Below are positions 16,954-27,600 of a DNA stretch of 64,000 nucleotides, piece by piece. A program made the translations under genes and the position numbers. Position 1 is the stretch's first letter, and every line of letters starts with the position of its first letter. A model generated the notes under the pieces. The model did not search any database and was not told the origin of the DNA. It saw only the letters and a list, made by a program, of their open reading frames with translations. The stretch lies in NCBI GenBank assembly GCA_900764925.1, contig CAAFPW010000002.1, positions 1-64,000 of the forward strand, given 5' to 3'. The DNA is from Fusobacteriaceae bacterium. Its GTDB lineage: Bacteria; Fusobacteriota; Fusobacteriia; Fusobacteriales; Fusobacteriaceae.

Positions 16954-17370
16954 ATGAATATTGTTGTTCTAGTTGGAAGATTAACAAGAGACCCAGAATT
17001 AAAATTTGGACAAAGTGGAAAAGCTTATTCAAGATTTTCTTTAGCTGTGGATAGACCTTTTGCTAAAGGAGAGGCTGATTTTATAAACTGTGTTGCTTTT
17101 GGAAAAACTGCTGAACTTATAGGAGAATACCTAAGAAAAGGAAGAAAAGTTGGAGTTAATGGTAGACTTCAAATGAATAGATTTGAGATGAATGGAGAGA
17201 AGAGAACATCTTATGATGTCTTAGTAGAGAGTGTAGAGTTCTTAGAAGCTAAAGGTGCTAGTGACTCTATGGGTGGATATGAGCCTGAATACTCTGCTCC
17301 AGCTCCTAAATCTGCTCCTAAAGAGGTAGAAGAGATTCCTTACGAAGATGATGATGAATTTCCATTCTAA
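16954..17370 (+). CDS. ssb: Single-stranded DNA-binding protein
   Basis: The 138-residue SSB has an N-terminal OB fold starting MNIVVLVGRLTRDPEL, with FINCVAFGKTAE near residue 45. A short flexible linker rich in alanine and proline leads to the acidic tip DDDEFPF, a variant of the DDDIPF peptide that recruits repair and replication proteins. The linker is shorter than in E. coli SSB (178 residues). The gene is monocistronic, with its own promoter, a GGGAGG site and a terminator, not embedded in the rpsF-ssb-rpsR operon common elsewhere. A second ssb could exist outside the window. Confidence 0.95.
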   Translation: MNIVVLVGRLTRDPELKFGQSGKAYSRFSLAVDRPFAKGEADFINCVAFGKTAELIGEYLRKGRKVGVNGRLQMNRFEMNGEKRTSYDVLVESVEFLEAKGASDSMGGYEPEYSAPAPKSAPKEVEEIPYEDDDEFPF

Positions 17371-17377
17371 TTAAAAT

Positions 17378-17424
17378 AAAAAATAGTATAAGCAATGAAT
17401 AAATTCTTGTTTATACTATTTTTT
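17378..17424. terminator. Bidirectional terminator between ssb and the HAD gene
   Basis: AAAAAATAGTATAA (17378-17391) pairs with TTATACTATTTTTT (17411-17424) over a loop of about 19 bases. A run of T follows on the forward strand and, by symmetry, on the reverse strand. It serves both convergent genes. Confidence 0.85.
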
Positions 17425-17434
17425 TTATTACTTA

Positions 17435-18094
17435 TCAATTTATTAAATTTAATAATTCTGATAGAGAGTATACCATAGCATATGGCTTTTCATTTTCTCT
17501 TCCTTTTAATAATCTGTTTCTATTGATCCATATTTTATTCCATCCCATTTTAGTTGCTGGAACAATATCCCACCAATATCCTTTTGCAATATGATAATGT
17601 TCTTTAGCTTTAAGATTAAATTTTTCCTCTGCTATTTTGAAAAATTTTAAGTTTGGTTTATAACATCTAGTATCTTCTGCTACTAAAATATCATCAAAAA
17701 TATTTTCTAACTTTTCTAAATGCCACTTCATAATTTCTTTAGTACTATTAGATAAAATAATAAGTTTATATCCATTATCTTTTAATTTATGAAGAACCTC
17801 CATTACATCTGGAAATGGTAAAAAATTTTTATGTATTTCTATAATTTCATTGTATCTTAATGTAAAAATATCTGTATTTAATTCTAAATTACAATATGTT
17901 AAAATTTCAAAAAGTAACTTATCATAAGTTATAAATTCCTCTCCATACATTAATCTATCTTCATAACTAGAAAAAATCTCAATAGCTTTCTCTTTTGATA
18001 AGTTATGATTTTCAGCAATATTACCTATAAAATTATAAAGAGAACTTGTATCTAATAGTGTTCCATAACAATCAAATGTTATTATTTTTTCCAT
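17435..18094 (-). CDS. HAD-superfamily hydrolase (haloacid dehalogenase-like)
   Basis: The 219-residue soluble hydrolase has motif I FDCYGTLLD (nucleophile D8), motif II LSNST near residue 115 and the motif III lysine in CYKPNLKFF near 147. The last acidic motif is IAKGYWWDIVPA near 171, where a glycine-aspartate pair is more usual. The DxYGTL form resembles type II 2-haloacid dehalogenases, but the substrate may equally be a sugar or nucleotide phosphate. AAGGAGG precedes the ATG. It lies 20 bases downstream of the MoxR-type operon and may be its last gene, although nothing in its sequence ties it to that system. Confidence 0.85.
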   Translation of the reverse strand: MEKIITFDCYGTLLDTSSLYNFIGNIAENHNLSKEKAIEIFSSYEDRLMYGEEFITYDKLLFEILTYCNLELNTDIFTLRYNEIIEIHKNFLPFPDVMEVLHKLKDNGYKLIILSNSTKEIMKWHLEKLENIFDDILVAEDTRCYKPNLKFFKIAEEKFNLKAKEHYHIAKGYWWDIVPATKMGWNKIWINRNRLLKGRENEKPYAMVYSLSELLNLIN

Positions 18095-18114
18095 TAATAC
18101 CTCCTTAAAAACTT

Positions 18115-18396
18115 TTATAAATATATTTTCTTAGCTACTCTAATATAAAACTCAAATTGAGAAAAAATCTTACTCAACTCACTAATATCTCCATCAAAAC
18201 TACTGATCCTTCTATTCAATCCATCTCTCAATCTTTTAGAAAGCTCCTCTCCTTTTTTAGCTCCAGCTTTTTCACAGAGTTTTGAAAATTGATCCAATCT
18301 CTCTAACAAAGAAGGTTGTACACTATGAAATCCACTTAAAAAGATATCGTAAATTATCTCCTCTCCATCTTCAATTACCTTTTCAATCAGTTTCAT
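18115..18396 (-). CDS. Small protein at the end of the MoxR/VWA/SWIM operon, unknown function
   Basis: The 93-residue soluble, mainly helical protein is one I do not recognise. It is charged (many K, E and R) with leucine-spaced segments such as LLERLDQFSKLCEKAG and ISELSKIFSQFEFYIRV that could pack as amphipathic helices. Its ATG overlaps the stop of the SWIM gene by 4 bases (ATGA), so it is very likely translated with it and is a candidate subunit or adaptor of the same complex. There is no signal peptide or membrane segment. I am confident that it is a gene because of the coupling, and uncertain of any role. Confidence 0.75.
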   Translation of the reverse strand: MKLIEKVIEDGEEIIYDIFLSGFHSVQPSLLERLDQFSKLCEKAGAKKGEELSKRLRDGLNRRISSFDGDISELSKIFSQFEFYIRVAKKIYL

Positions 18397-20087
18397 CTTC
18401 TCCCTCCTTTAAACATAATATTATTGATGGAATCATTCATTATACAAGAGAGAAATCTTCCATGTAACTCTCCCTTTTTCTCACTTATACTTCCTAAAAT
18501 ATACTCTATCCCTTTTCCTCTATTTTTTTCTAAATATTTTATTCCATTTTCAGTAACTCTATTGTATTCCAAGTAAAAATTTATCACTCGTCCCTCACTA
18601 TCAAAGACTCTCATCTTCAACTTTTGTTCAATTTTATCATACTCCAACTCCTCTATTTTATTCACTTTGACTAAGTTTATTCCAGAGATAGATGAGTATG
18701 GAGAGAAATAATCAAACTTGTTCTGTCTAATCTTACTCTGTATGATGGAGTAATCATCTATTACTATATTTTTTAAATTCTCTAAACTAGTAGCTCCTTT
18801 AATATATGAAATAGTATTTTTACTAGAGGAAAGTTTTTCTAAAGAGAGCTTGGCATCTTTTAGTACAAATTTAGAAGTTGAAACCTTTTCAAAGGAAAGT
18901 TCATCACTCCAGATAACTCCCATCCTATATAGTTGATCTATATCTCCATTTGGACGCAGTGTACTCATTGATATAATTTTCTTTATATCTTCACAATAAA
19001 AATACGAGGTAATTAAATTCTCTCCTCTCTTAGTTAAAAAAGCACTAGCTCCCAATCCAAAAATAGTTATCTTACTTAGATTGAATTTATCCTCCTGCTT
19101 CTCTCCTATGAGTATATTTTTTATCTCTCTTTTTTCTACTACTTGTAGAGAGTTTAATCTATTGTAGAGAGTACAGATAGTGTGTAACATTCTTTTATGT
19201 GAAAAGGAGATATTTTTATTTATATAGTAACCTATCTCAGTAGCTAGAGATTTTAACTCATCAGCTACAGCAAAAAATTTCATTCCATAAGCTTGAATAT
19301 AAAATTTTTCTAATCTATCAATCTCACTTCCTATAAGTCCAGATATTCCCCTGTCTAAAATACTCTCTAGACAGTTCTGAACAATTTTAAAAAACTCTCT
19401 CTCCCTCTCTCCAATTTTTATAGTTACACTCTCTAAATCTTTCTCACTTATTTTTCCCTCTCTCATCATATAACTTACAAGGGCATAAGCTCTATGCTCA
19501 CAAAATTTTTTCTCCTTACAGGAGCAGATAGAGTTTTCAATGGATCTCTCCTTAGGAAAATATACTTTTATATTTTGAGTGGGTAAGATAACTGTAAGCA
19601 TATCTCCATACTGCAAATCTGCCTCATCTCTTATAGATATAGAGTTTATTAGTGAGTTATACTGTTTTTTTCCCAACATCTCTAAAAGTTTTTCTGAAGT
19701 AAGTTCCTTTAACTCTTTGTACTCCTCATTGTTCTCTATACCCTCAACTTCACTCTCTACACTATCTTCACTTTTAGCTTCAGAATTATTTTCATAATAC
19801 TCCTTAAGATAGAGCAATCCCATTATCCTATGCTTACACATTGTAGTAGAGGGACAGGAACAGGTACTATTTTGTATATTTATATTCAGTTCTACATCAC
19901 AACCATCTACCTTTACACCGATTACTCCCTCAGCTACAACAGTTAGACTTATACTATCTCTTACCTTTTCTAAATCCTTTAACGATCTTTTATATATTCC
20001 CTTATTGGAAATACTTATGATAAACTCCTCTGTTACCATTGGAAGAAAGGTTTTTATCTCCTTTATAATACTATCTTTGCTATCCAT
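18393..20087 (-). CDS. Double SWIM zinc-finger protein (YehQ-like)
   Basis: The 564-residue protein contains two SWIM-type zinc fingers of the CxC-x5-CxH form: C76, C78, C84, H86 and C188, C190, C196, H198. An acidic linker of serine and glutamate lies between them. The remainder, about 360 residues, has no motif I can name. SWIM fingers bind DNA or proteins. It corresponds in kind to E. coli YehQ. The gene overlaps the VWA gene by 25 bases and has AAAGGAG eight bases ahead of the ATG. A DNA- or client-recognition role within the MoxR complex is inference. Confidence 0.85.
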   Translation of the reverse strand: MDSKDSIIKEIKTFLPMVTEEFIISISNKGIYKRSLKDLEKVRDSISLTVVAEGVIGVKVDGCDVELNINIQNSTCSCPSTTMCKHRIMGLLYLKEYYENNSEAKSEDSVESEVEGIENNEEYKELKELTSEKLLEMLGKKQYNSLINSISIRDEADLQYGDMLTVILPTQNIKVYFPKERSIENSICSCKEKKFCEHRAYALVSYMMREGKISEKDLESVTIKIGEREREFFKIVQNCLESILDRGISGLIGSEIDRLEKFYIQAYGMKFFAVADELKSLATEIGYYINKNISFSHKRMLHTICTLYNRLNSLQVVEKREIKNILIGEKQEDKFNLSKITIFGLGASAFLTKRGENLITSYFYCEDIKKIISMSTLRPNGDIDQLYRMGVIWSDELSFEKVSTSKFVLKDAKLSLEKLSSSKNTISYIKGATSLENLKNIVIDDYSIIQSKIRQNKFDYFSPYSSISGINLVKVNKIEELEYDKIEQKLKMRVFDSEGRVINFYLEYNRVTENGIKYLEKNRGKGIEYILGSISEKKGELHGRFLSCIMNDSINNIMFKGGRR

Positions 20088-21175
20088 TTTGCCAACTCCT
20101 TTGGTGTAAGTGCTGCAACTTCAGCTCCCAAATCTGCCATTTTTTGTGCTGCTCCCCTATCATAACTTCCACTACTTATCTCATAATCCAAAGCTGGCAA
20201 TACAAACATCTTAGCTCCGCTTTCAACTATATCAAAAACTCTTTTATACATCTGTCTATAATCATACCCATCGTATAGATCACTTACTAAAATAACTATC
20301 GTCTTATTAGGTTGAGTAATTAAAGTAGTTACATAGTCCAGAGCCTTAGAGATATCTGTACCTCCACCTAGTTGTACAGAAAGTAGAGTCTCCACTGGAT
20401 CAGACACACGTTCAGACAGATCAACTATCCTTGTATCAAAAGTTATAAGTTTTGTCTCTATGCTTCCCAAACTTGAAAAAATACCAGCCATAACAGCACT
20501 GTATATAACAGAGTTCAGCATACTTCCGCTCTGATCCACAGCTATAATTATATGGTACTCATTTCTCCTCTTTACCCTTGAAGAAAAATAGAACTGAGAG
20601 GGTACAATGACTCCTCTTTTACTATCATAATTTTTTAGATTTCTCCTGATTGTCTTTTTAAAATCAAAATTTTTAAAGCTCTTCAATGGACTGCTCTTAT
20701 AGGGATTCTTCTTTCCAGAAAAAGCTTCTACTATCTCACTTCTCAATTTTTCCTCTATCTGAGCTACTACCTCAGCTATAATCTGCCTAGCTGTATTCAG
20801 TACTTGTGGACTCATCATTCCCTTAAAAGTAAGTATATTTTTAAGAAGTTCCATATCTGGTTGCATAGATTTTAAAATCTTTTCATCAGTTAATAGTTCT
20901 GTGAGCTTATATTTACTTATTGCCTGTTTTTGCATAACTTCCACACTCTCCTGTGGAAAAAATTTTCTTACTTTGCTTATCCATTGAGGTACAGTTAGAT
21001 TTGATTCTCCTCTACCTCCCTCTTTACGAATTCCCTGCTCCTCTGTATATTCTCTTGAATAGAGAAATGAGAGAGTCTTGTCTATCTCTATCCCCTCTTG
21101 AGATAACTCCATCTTATTTTGAGCAAACTCACCAAGTATAAGTCGCCATCTATTTAACATCTCCTTATCACTCAT
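20063..21175 (-). CDS. VWA-domain protein, MoxR partner (YehP/CoxE-like)
   Basis: The 370-residue cytoplasmic protein has a helical N-terminal half and a C-terminal von Willebrand A domain. All three metal-binding (MIDAS) elements are intact: DQSGS (214-218), GGGTD (270-274) and SDLYDG (298-303). Proteins of this kind work beside MoxR AAA+ ATPases, binding metal and presenting client proteins, as CoxE, CbbO and NorD do. The size matches E. coli YehP (about 380). It overlaps the DUF5682 gene by 8 bases and the SWIM gene by 25. There is no signal peptide, so it is not a surface adhesin. Confidence 0.9.
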   Translation of the reverse strand: MSDKEMLNRWRLILGEFAQNKMELSQEGIEIDKTLSFLYSREYTEEQGIRKEGGRGESNLTVPQWISKVRKFFPQESVEVMQKQAISKYKLTELLTDEKILKSMQPDMELLKNILTFKGMMSPQVLNTARQIIAEVVAQIEEKLRSEIVEAFSGKKNPYKSSPLKSFKNFDFKKTIRRNLKNYDSKRGVIVPSQFYFSSRVKRRNEYHIIIAVDQSGSMLNSVIYSAVMAGIFSSLGSIETKLITFDTRIVDLSERVSDPVETLLSVQLGGGTDISKALDYVTTLITQPNKTIVILVSDLYDGYDYRQMYKRVFDIVESGAKMFVLPALDYEISSGSYDRGAAQKMADLGAEVAALTPKELAKWIAKIVL

Positions 21176-23543
21176 CAGCTACCCCCAACCACTCACTCAT
21201 CTTCTCGTTACAATATCTATCTATCTCTATTAACTCCTCTAGCTCCTCTACATCAAAGCTCTCCTCATAAAGAATATCTCCACTTTTTGCCTGATAAAAA
21301 TCTGCTACCTCTTGAGCTATCCTATCAGTTTCAAAGGGTAAAAAATGTGTAAAAGCCATCCTTAAATCTGGAAGTATCTCCATAAAAATGTTGTTCTCAG
21401 TATCTTTTAAAACCTCATCTAAAAGTTTTAGAAGTTTGTTATCCACAAAGACTATATCTTTAGCTATGGTAAAAAATCCCTTTAGAAAAGATGCTGACAC
21501 TCTCTTAGAATCATCTGTTCCCTCTATATAGGACTTAAATTTCTCCACTCCCTCCTCCAAAGTCAATCTTCCACTTTTGAAGAGTATCCCTGTGGCTATC
21601 CCAGATAGAGCAGAGTTTGTCCCTATATCTTGATAGAAAGAGTATAAAATATTTAAAAATCTCTCTCTACTTTCAAGATCATCACTATCTATAAAGTATG
21701 TATAGAGATATTTTACTCTCTCTAAGAGAGAGTCCTCTTCATCTTTAGGAGCCATCATCACAGTATAAAAAAGAGTTAATACCCTATCCAATGCTAGTTT
21801 TTTTAGGTTCTCCAATTCTGAACTTATCTCCAAAGCAAAACTTCTATTATACATCTCTATTTCACAAAGATTTTCAAAACAATTTCCTACACTATAAAAA
21901 TTTACATCTCCAAAAATTATATCTGAAAGTTTTTTCTCAACTATCTTATATATTGAAATAAGCCCCATTTTATTAACTTCTAATAACTTATTAGAAATCT
22001 CTTCACTATTTAAACTATCCTCAAATATCTCTTTTTTTATAAGATTTATACTTGTTTCCTCAGTTGTTGTTCCATAGGCAGAACTACTGATTAGGTTTGT
22101 CTGAACCAAAGAAGTAAATCTATACTCCCAAGTCTCTCTAAGCAATATTCTTCCCTTTCCAGTTCCATTCTCATGCCCCTTGATATAACTACAAAAATCT
22201 GCTCCCAAATATACAAGTTGATGAAAAAATCTACTCTTCTCTCTATGAGTTGAATTATTATATATATCTAATTTACTCTCTTTTTTTACTGAAGAACCTA
22301 TATCTAATTTATATTTTCTACACTTCTCCAAAAAATCATTTACCAATGGAGGAACTCCACTATCTTCATCTACATTTCCCATCTTCATTCCTGTCAATAA
22401 TCTATATAGATTATCCAAAGCTGGTTGATAGTAGAGATTTAACTCCCCCTTAATAAAAGCAGATTTTACCCCATCAATTAATTCAAATACTCCACACTCA
22501 ACTTTATCTCTAAGTGTAGCTAACCCTTTTACCATATATTGAGCTTGTATCTCATCAGCTATGGAAAGAGCCTGTTTTTTCCTCAATATCCCAGCTATAT
22601 TTATGATAAAGGAGAGCACAGCATCTTCAAAAGGGGTAGGTTTTTTCTTTGTAATATTTTCCCATACCTTTTGATAAAAGTATGGAAAGATCATTCCAGA
22701 AGCATATCCATAGTTTCTATCTGCCTCTTGGAATGAGTATGGCATTAGATAACTTGGAGACTCCTCTTCTTTTAATGCCTTCAATTGTAAATCTGGTATT
22801 TTCTCCATAACTATTAAATTTACCAGCTCAACTGTATGTATTCCCCCTGTAATTACCATAACTTTAGAATGATTCTCCATAGCTTTTTTAATATTTTTAG
22901 CCATAAAATACTCTCTAGCTATATCTCCACTATATAGAATCTCATCTTCAGGATTATTTTTTCTACTATACCAACAGTAATAGAAAAGCTCCCTTACAAA
23001 ATCTTCACTCTTCAGATGATACCCTCTAGTTTCAAAAATTTTCTCCCAAAGCTCATTAAAATTTTGACATCCCATTCTTTCTACTAGCATCTCATAATAA
23101 CTACTCTTTGTAAATTCTCTATCCTCTTCTTCATCTCTATAAGGTGTATTCAAAATTTTTTCTCCAAAGGATAGATCTATAAATTCACTCTCTATTCCTA
23201 ACTCCTTAGCTTTTTTCAGAGCTACTAGCTCTGGAGAAAACTCTAAAAATGGATAAAACGCTCTATGTTTCTGTTTTTTATCATCATAGCTCATATAGAT
23301 GCAGAAGGGAGGTAGAGTTTTTTGAGATACCATATAGGGTATAAGTTTTGTTGAATAGTGAGGTCCCTCTATTAAAACTATCTCAGGTTTGTACTCTTCC
23401 ATAACCTTTGTTAAATGATAGGAGCAAACAGGGCTATGGTGTCTTATAGGAAAGAGTAGAAAATTTGAATTATAATCAAAACTTTTTTTAAAGCTGTCCT
23501 CTATTATTTTAATTGTTTCCCCGCTTCGTAAAACTCTATCCAT
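21168..23543 (-). CDS. DUF5682 protein (YehM-like), possible TraB/ChaN-like fold
   Basis: The 791-residue protein carries the DUF5682 hallmarks: FPIRHHSPVCSYHL (R34-H35-H36), followed by KPEIVLIEGP (52-61) and, near residue 232, ITGGIHTVEL. A leading His motif, then a 'P-hydrophobic-E-G-P' strand, then 'GG.H' recalls the TraB/ChaN/Tiki metallo-hydrolase superfamily. That relationship, and any enzymatic activity, is my inference. The C-terminal 450 residues look helical. E. coli YehM (about 760 residues) is the likely counterpart. The ATG at 23543 follows GAGGGAGG and lies inside the MoxR gene, a 40-base overlap. DUF5682 genes typically lie with MoxR, VWA and SWIM genes. Confidence 0.82.
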   Translation of the reverse strand: MDRVLRSGETIKIIEDSFKKSFDYNSNFLLFPIRHHSPVCSYHLTKVMEEYKPEIVLIEGPHYSTKLIPYMVSQKTLPPFCIYMSYDDKKQKHRAFYPFLEFSPELVALKKAKELGIESEFIDLSFGEKILNTPYRDEEEDREFTKSSYYEMLVERMGCQNFNELWEKIFETRGYHLKSEDFVRELFYYCWYSRKNNPEDEILYSGDIAREYFMAKNIKKAMENHSKVMVITGGIHTVELVNLIVMEKIPDLQLKALKEEESPSYLMPYSFQEADRNYGYASGMIFPYFYQKVWENITKKKPTPFEDAVLSFIINIAGILRKKQALSIADEIQAQYMVKGLATLRDKVECGVFELIDGVKSAFIKGELNLYYQPALDNLYRLLTGMKMGNVDEDSGVPPLVNDFLEKCRKYKLDIGSSVKKESKLDIYNNSTHREKSRFFHQLVYLGADFCSYIKGHENGTGKGRILLRETWEYRFTSLVQTNLISSSAYGTTTEETSINLIKKEIFEDSLNSEEISNKLLEVNKMGLISIYKIVEKKLSDIIFGDVNFYSVGNCFENLCEIEMYNRSFALEISSELENLKKLALDRVLTLFYTVMMAPKDEEDSLLERVKYLYTYFIDSDDLESRERFLNILYSFYQDIGTNSALSGIATGILFKSGRLTLEEGVEKFKSYIEGTDDSKRVSASFLKGFFTIAKDIVFVDNKLLKLLDEVLKDTENNIFMEILPDLRMAFTHFLPFETDRIAQEVADFYQAKSGDILYEESFDVEELEELIEIDRYCNEKMSEWLGVADE

Positions 23544-24616
23544 AATCCTCCCTCATTCTCAGCTCTTTTTTTCACAACACTATTGATATAGCTTCTCAAC
23601 TTTACCAAATCTTCTCTATTCTCCTTTATAACTGCTCCCTTTATATTTTGTACAAGCTTATCCCCTCTTATCTTTTCATCTCCATAGTAGTATCCATCTA
23701 TGGCTGTTTGAAAATATACAGATACAGCTTCTGCTGTACTCATCACTGTACTTGGCACATCTACTTTGATATTTTCATAGGTGATTCCCTCTCTCAACTC
23801 CCTAAATGTTGTAGCTAAAACCTCTATTACATCATGTTCTAACTCCAATTCCACTCCAGCTTCTTCAAATAGTTTTTCACACTCTTGCTCTATAATTTTA
23901 GCTTCTATTGAAACACTACTCACAGGAAGTACAGTTTCAAAGTTAAATCTCCTCTTAAGAGCTGAACTCATCTCATTTATTCCCTTGTCTCTTGTGTTGG
24001 CTGTGGCTATAATATTAAATCCTTGTTTAGCATATAGTACAGGCTCCTCCTTAAACTCTGGAATATTCAATACCTTATCACTCATAATACTTATCAGACT
24101 ATCTTGAATCTCCAAAGGACATCTAGTAATCTCTTCAAAACGAGTGATAATTCCCTCTTTCATTCCTACATATAGAGGTGCTGGAATAAGTGCTTCTCTA
24201 ACTGGTCCTTTAGATAAAAGTAGGGCATAGTTCCATGAATACTTTATCATGTCCTCAGTTGTTCCTGCACTTCCTTGAATTGTATTTGTACTTGTACCAC
24301 TGATAGCTGAAGAGAGCAGCTCACTTAACATTGTTTTTGCTGTTCCGGGATCTCCTACTAACATAAGTCCTCTATTTCCAGCTAGTGTGATTATACATCT
24401 CTCCACAAGAGCATTATCCCCATAAAATTTTTTTGATATTTTTATCTTCTTTCCGTTATATTCAATAGCTTCATTACTTCCAAGTATAAAAGTTCTGACT
24501 CCTTGAGGAGATAGAAGCCAGTTAGCTGGCTTCTTTCCTCTATCATTTGCCCTCAACGCTTCCAATTCAAGAGCATATTTCATCTCCATAGTAGGTTTTA
24601 ATATCTTTTTATCCAT
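23504..24616 (-). CDS. MoxR-family AAA+ ATPase (YehL-like)
   Basis: The 370-residue AAA+ ATPase has Walker A GDPGTAKT (88-95), a Walker B variant with FEEITR (161-166), sensor 1 ATANTR (205-210) and arginine-finger region ALKRRF (220-225). The 'RFEEITR' form and length fit the YehL branch of MoxR ATPases. These form hexamers that remodel or insert cofactors into client proteins with a VWA partner. It starts 3 bases after the DUF4132 gene and overlaps the DUF5682 gene by 40 bases. The client is unknown. The DUF4132 and DUF5682 proteins are the obvious candidates for subunits or targets. Confidence 0.93.
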   Translation of the reverse strand: MDKKILKPTMEMKYALELEALRANDRGKKPANWLLSPQGVRTFILGSNEAIEYNGKKIKISKKFYGDNALVERCIITLAGNRGLMLVGDPGTAKTMLSELLSSAISGTSTNTIQGSAGTTEDMIKYSWNYALLLSKGPVREALIPAPLYVGMKEGIITRFEEITRCPLEIQDSLISIMSDKVLNIPEFKEEPVLYAKQGFNIIATANTRDKGINEMSSALKRRFNFETVLPVSSVSIEAKIIEQECEKLFEEAGVELELEHDVIEVLATTFRELREGITYENIKVDVPSTVMSTAEAVSVYFQTAIDGYYYGDEKIRGDKLVQNIKGAVIKENREDLVKLRSYINSVVKKRAENEGGLWIEFYEAGKQLK

Positions 24617-24619
24617 TCT

Positions 24620-27600
24620 CTATCCTCCAACCTTTGTTAGCTCTCTCACTACATAATACACATAATCTAATAATTCTATTGGAATAATTTTTAGAAGACA
24701 TAGATTGCTTCTATCTCCTAACTTATTAAATGTGATATTTTTAAGACTTCCTCTCACATCATACTCCCACATCATAAGTGGTTCTTTTAGATTTATATTT
24801 ATCTCAAATTCTCTTTCAATATCAGTATATGTAGCTGTTTCTATTCCATCATAGTAATCTTGATCATACTTAAATCCATACTTATCCATAACTTTTTTAA
24901 ATGTAGATGGATAAAATTCCTTATCAGAACCTATTTCTAACTCTTTTTTCTCTTCCTCATCCTCTTTCAATGTGTAGAGTAATATATCTAATTGTTCCAC
25001 AGGTTGAGTAACTTCATAATCATCTAGTTGCTCCTTCCATAAACTTTTTTCCTCTTCATCCATCTCTCTCAAATTAGCAAAAGTTATAAAGCTTCCACTA
25101 CCTAGCTCATACTCATCTTCATCTACAGTATTAAATGTTCCATCTTCCATATATCTAAATCTACCTAGAAGTTTTCCTTCACTATCCAACTCTTCCCAAA
25201 TAAGTCCAATAGCAAAAATATTCATAAGGGGATTATCTACAAATATCTCTCTCCATCTGCCTAATTCCCACTTTCTTCTTTGAATAAGAGCTTTTTGTAT
25301 TCTAAATTTCTGTAACTCTGCCACAGTTTTTAGTTGTTTCTTTATTACTTTTAACTCCTCTTTACACTCTGTCACTAGATTTTCATCATCATTGTATTTA
25401 GCACTTGCCTTAGGAAGAGATTTTATCTGTTTACCTGTACTATCGAATAGAGTTATCTCCAAATCTCCTCCAAGTAGAGCTTTTATCTTTCTCTCTCCAT
25501 AATTAAAATATCTCACTCTATCTCTATCAAAACCAAAGTCTGGAATAATTTTTTCCTCCAACTCATCCAAACTCATTCCATACAGTTCAGCTGTGGCTTC
25601 TAAAGCACTCTGAGCTAAGTTTTTAATCTTCTTGTTCTTAAACTTTTTAGCTATACTATCTACATAGATAAGAGAAGTTTTATCTCCTCTAGTGGCTATA
25701 CATTGGATTAAAAAACTAGCAAGTCCAGGCTTTGAGTTATCTGCCCAAAAGTTAATCTGTTTTTTTAACATCTCTAATTGAGCTGGACTAGCTATCAAAG
25801 TAGCTGGTAGAAGAATATTTTTCTGTTTAGGATTAGCTCCTTTCTCCAACCATTTTTCATATATGCTATACACTACATTTCTCAAATCTGAAATATTTAC
25901 TACTTCAGCTATCTTTTTACAGCTATTGAGTATATAGATATCACTGAGTCCCATATACTCCGAGATATAATATTTTATAACTCTCTCATCCACTCTATCT
26001 TCACTATTTTTTTCCCTCACACAAGAGTAGTCTATCTCATCAACATAAGGAGCTTTCTTCTCAAGTTGTTTAGTAAAAAATTGCTCAAGATAATTCGTAA
26101 TTTCTTTGGGATCCTCTACATCTTTTAAATCTTTTGCTATTTTATCATTATCCCAATATCTTAAAAGTCTAGTACAAAAATCAACTATAACTTTTTTCTT
26201 CTCTGTAACTCTTCCTTCTATCTCGCTACGTAACTTTTCAGGATAAGCTCTAAATATAGTTTCTAAATACTTTAAAATTGCAACTCCCACTCTATCTGTC
26301 CATGAAAATAAAGCTTTTATATCAAATGGACTACCACTCTTATAGAGAGTTTGACAAATATTTTTACTCTCATCTAAAGTTGTAATTGTAATATTTTTTA
26401 TAGCTTCATTTGTTTCATCTATATGTTTACTTAAAAAACTATATATACTCTCACTTTGAATTATATTATAGTAACTTTTAGCAAACACTGTAACCAATCT
26501 CTCTATACCAATTCCAGCTCTATAAAAATCTTCTAATAAATCTCTTTTAGAGAAAAGAAGAGAATAAGTGTAGTATTCAATATATGTTTGGTAACCCTTG
26601 AGAGCAGTATAGAGTAGTTCATTAAATTTTGAGATATTTACTGCTACATTACTCTCTTTTAAACTTGGAATAATACTAGAAATAAAACGTGTTAGTCCAT
26701 TAGTATTATAAGTTGGATTATAAGCTTTTATCTTTATATTTTTTGGAAATTCTCTTTCCTTTAAAAAATTAAAATCCTTCATACTCTCATCTGGAAACTC
26801 TATCTCAGCTTTAATTACATTGATAACCTCATTTTTATATTCCTTTATAACCTCATCTTCAAACCAATCTAAATAATCTCTTCTTTCCTTTTCGTTCATT
26901 AGATTTTTCTCTACTAGCTTTGCAAATAAATAGCTACTTTTCAAATTTCTATTATTTTTAGATTCAAATACCTTAGCTCTAACTATCTCTGGTTTTTCCT
27001 CTATCAATCTATCTACATACTCCTTTGCACCATTACAGCTATATCCACTTGAATAAGTAGATTGTAACAGAAAATCTAACCCATAGTTTTCACTTAAATT
27101 AAATCTTTTTATAAGAGGAGTTACAAAACTAAGTTCCCTTTTGCACAGTAAAAACTCCTTAGGGGATAAAATCATACAAGCTTTTAAAATTTTCTCACAT
27201 TTTGGAGTAGGATATTTGAATTTATATATAATATTATCTAGTAATTCAGTTCCTACTTTATTACTTACAAACTCCAACTTAAGCTCACTTGTTTTATCAA
27301 ATAAATCTAGTAAATCCCTAAATTCTTCATTATCTCTAACTAATTCTTTTACTTTTTCCAAATGGTTTTGATATTTTTTTCTAAAGCACTCTCCTGTTAT
27401 CTTTTCAATAGCCAACTTAAACTCTTCTATTCTATCTCCATATTTCTCTTCCAATTTGATATCCAATTTGTCTTCTCTATTAACTGAATTTAGGATTATA
27501 GATAACATCTCTATGGCATATCCTACTCCTCTACTTGTAGCTAAATTCATATATCTCTCTATATAAAATTTTGCTACACTATCTTGATAAAGTAAAAATA

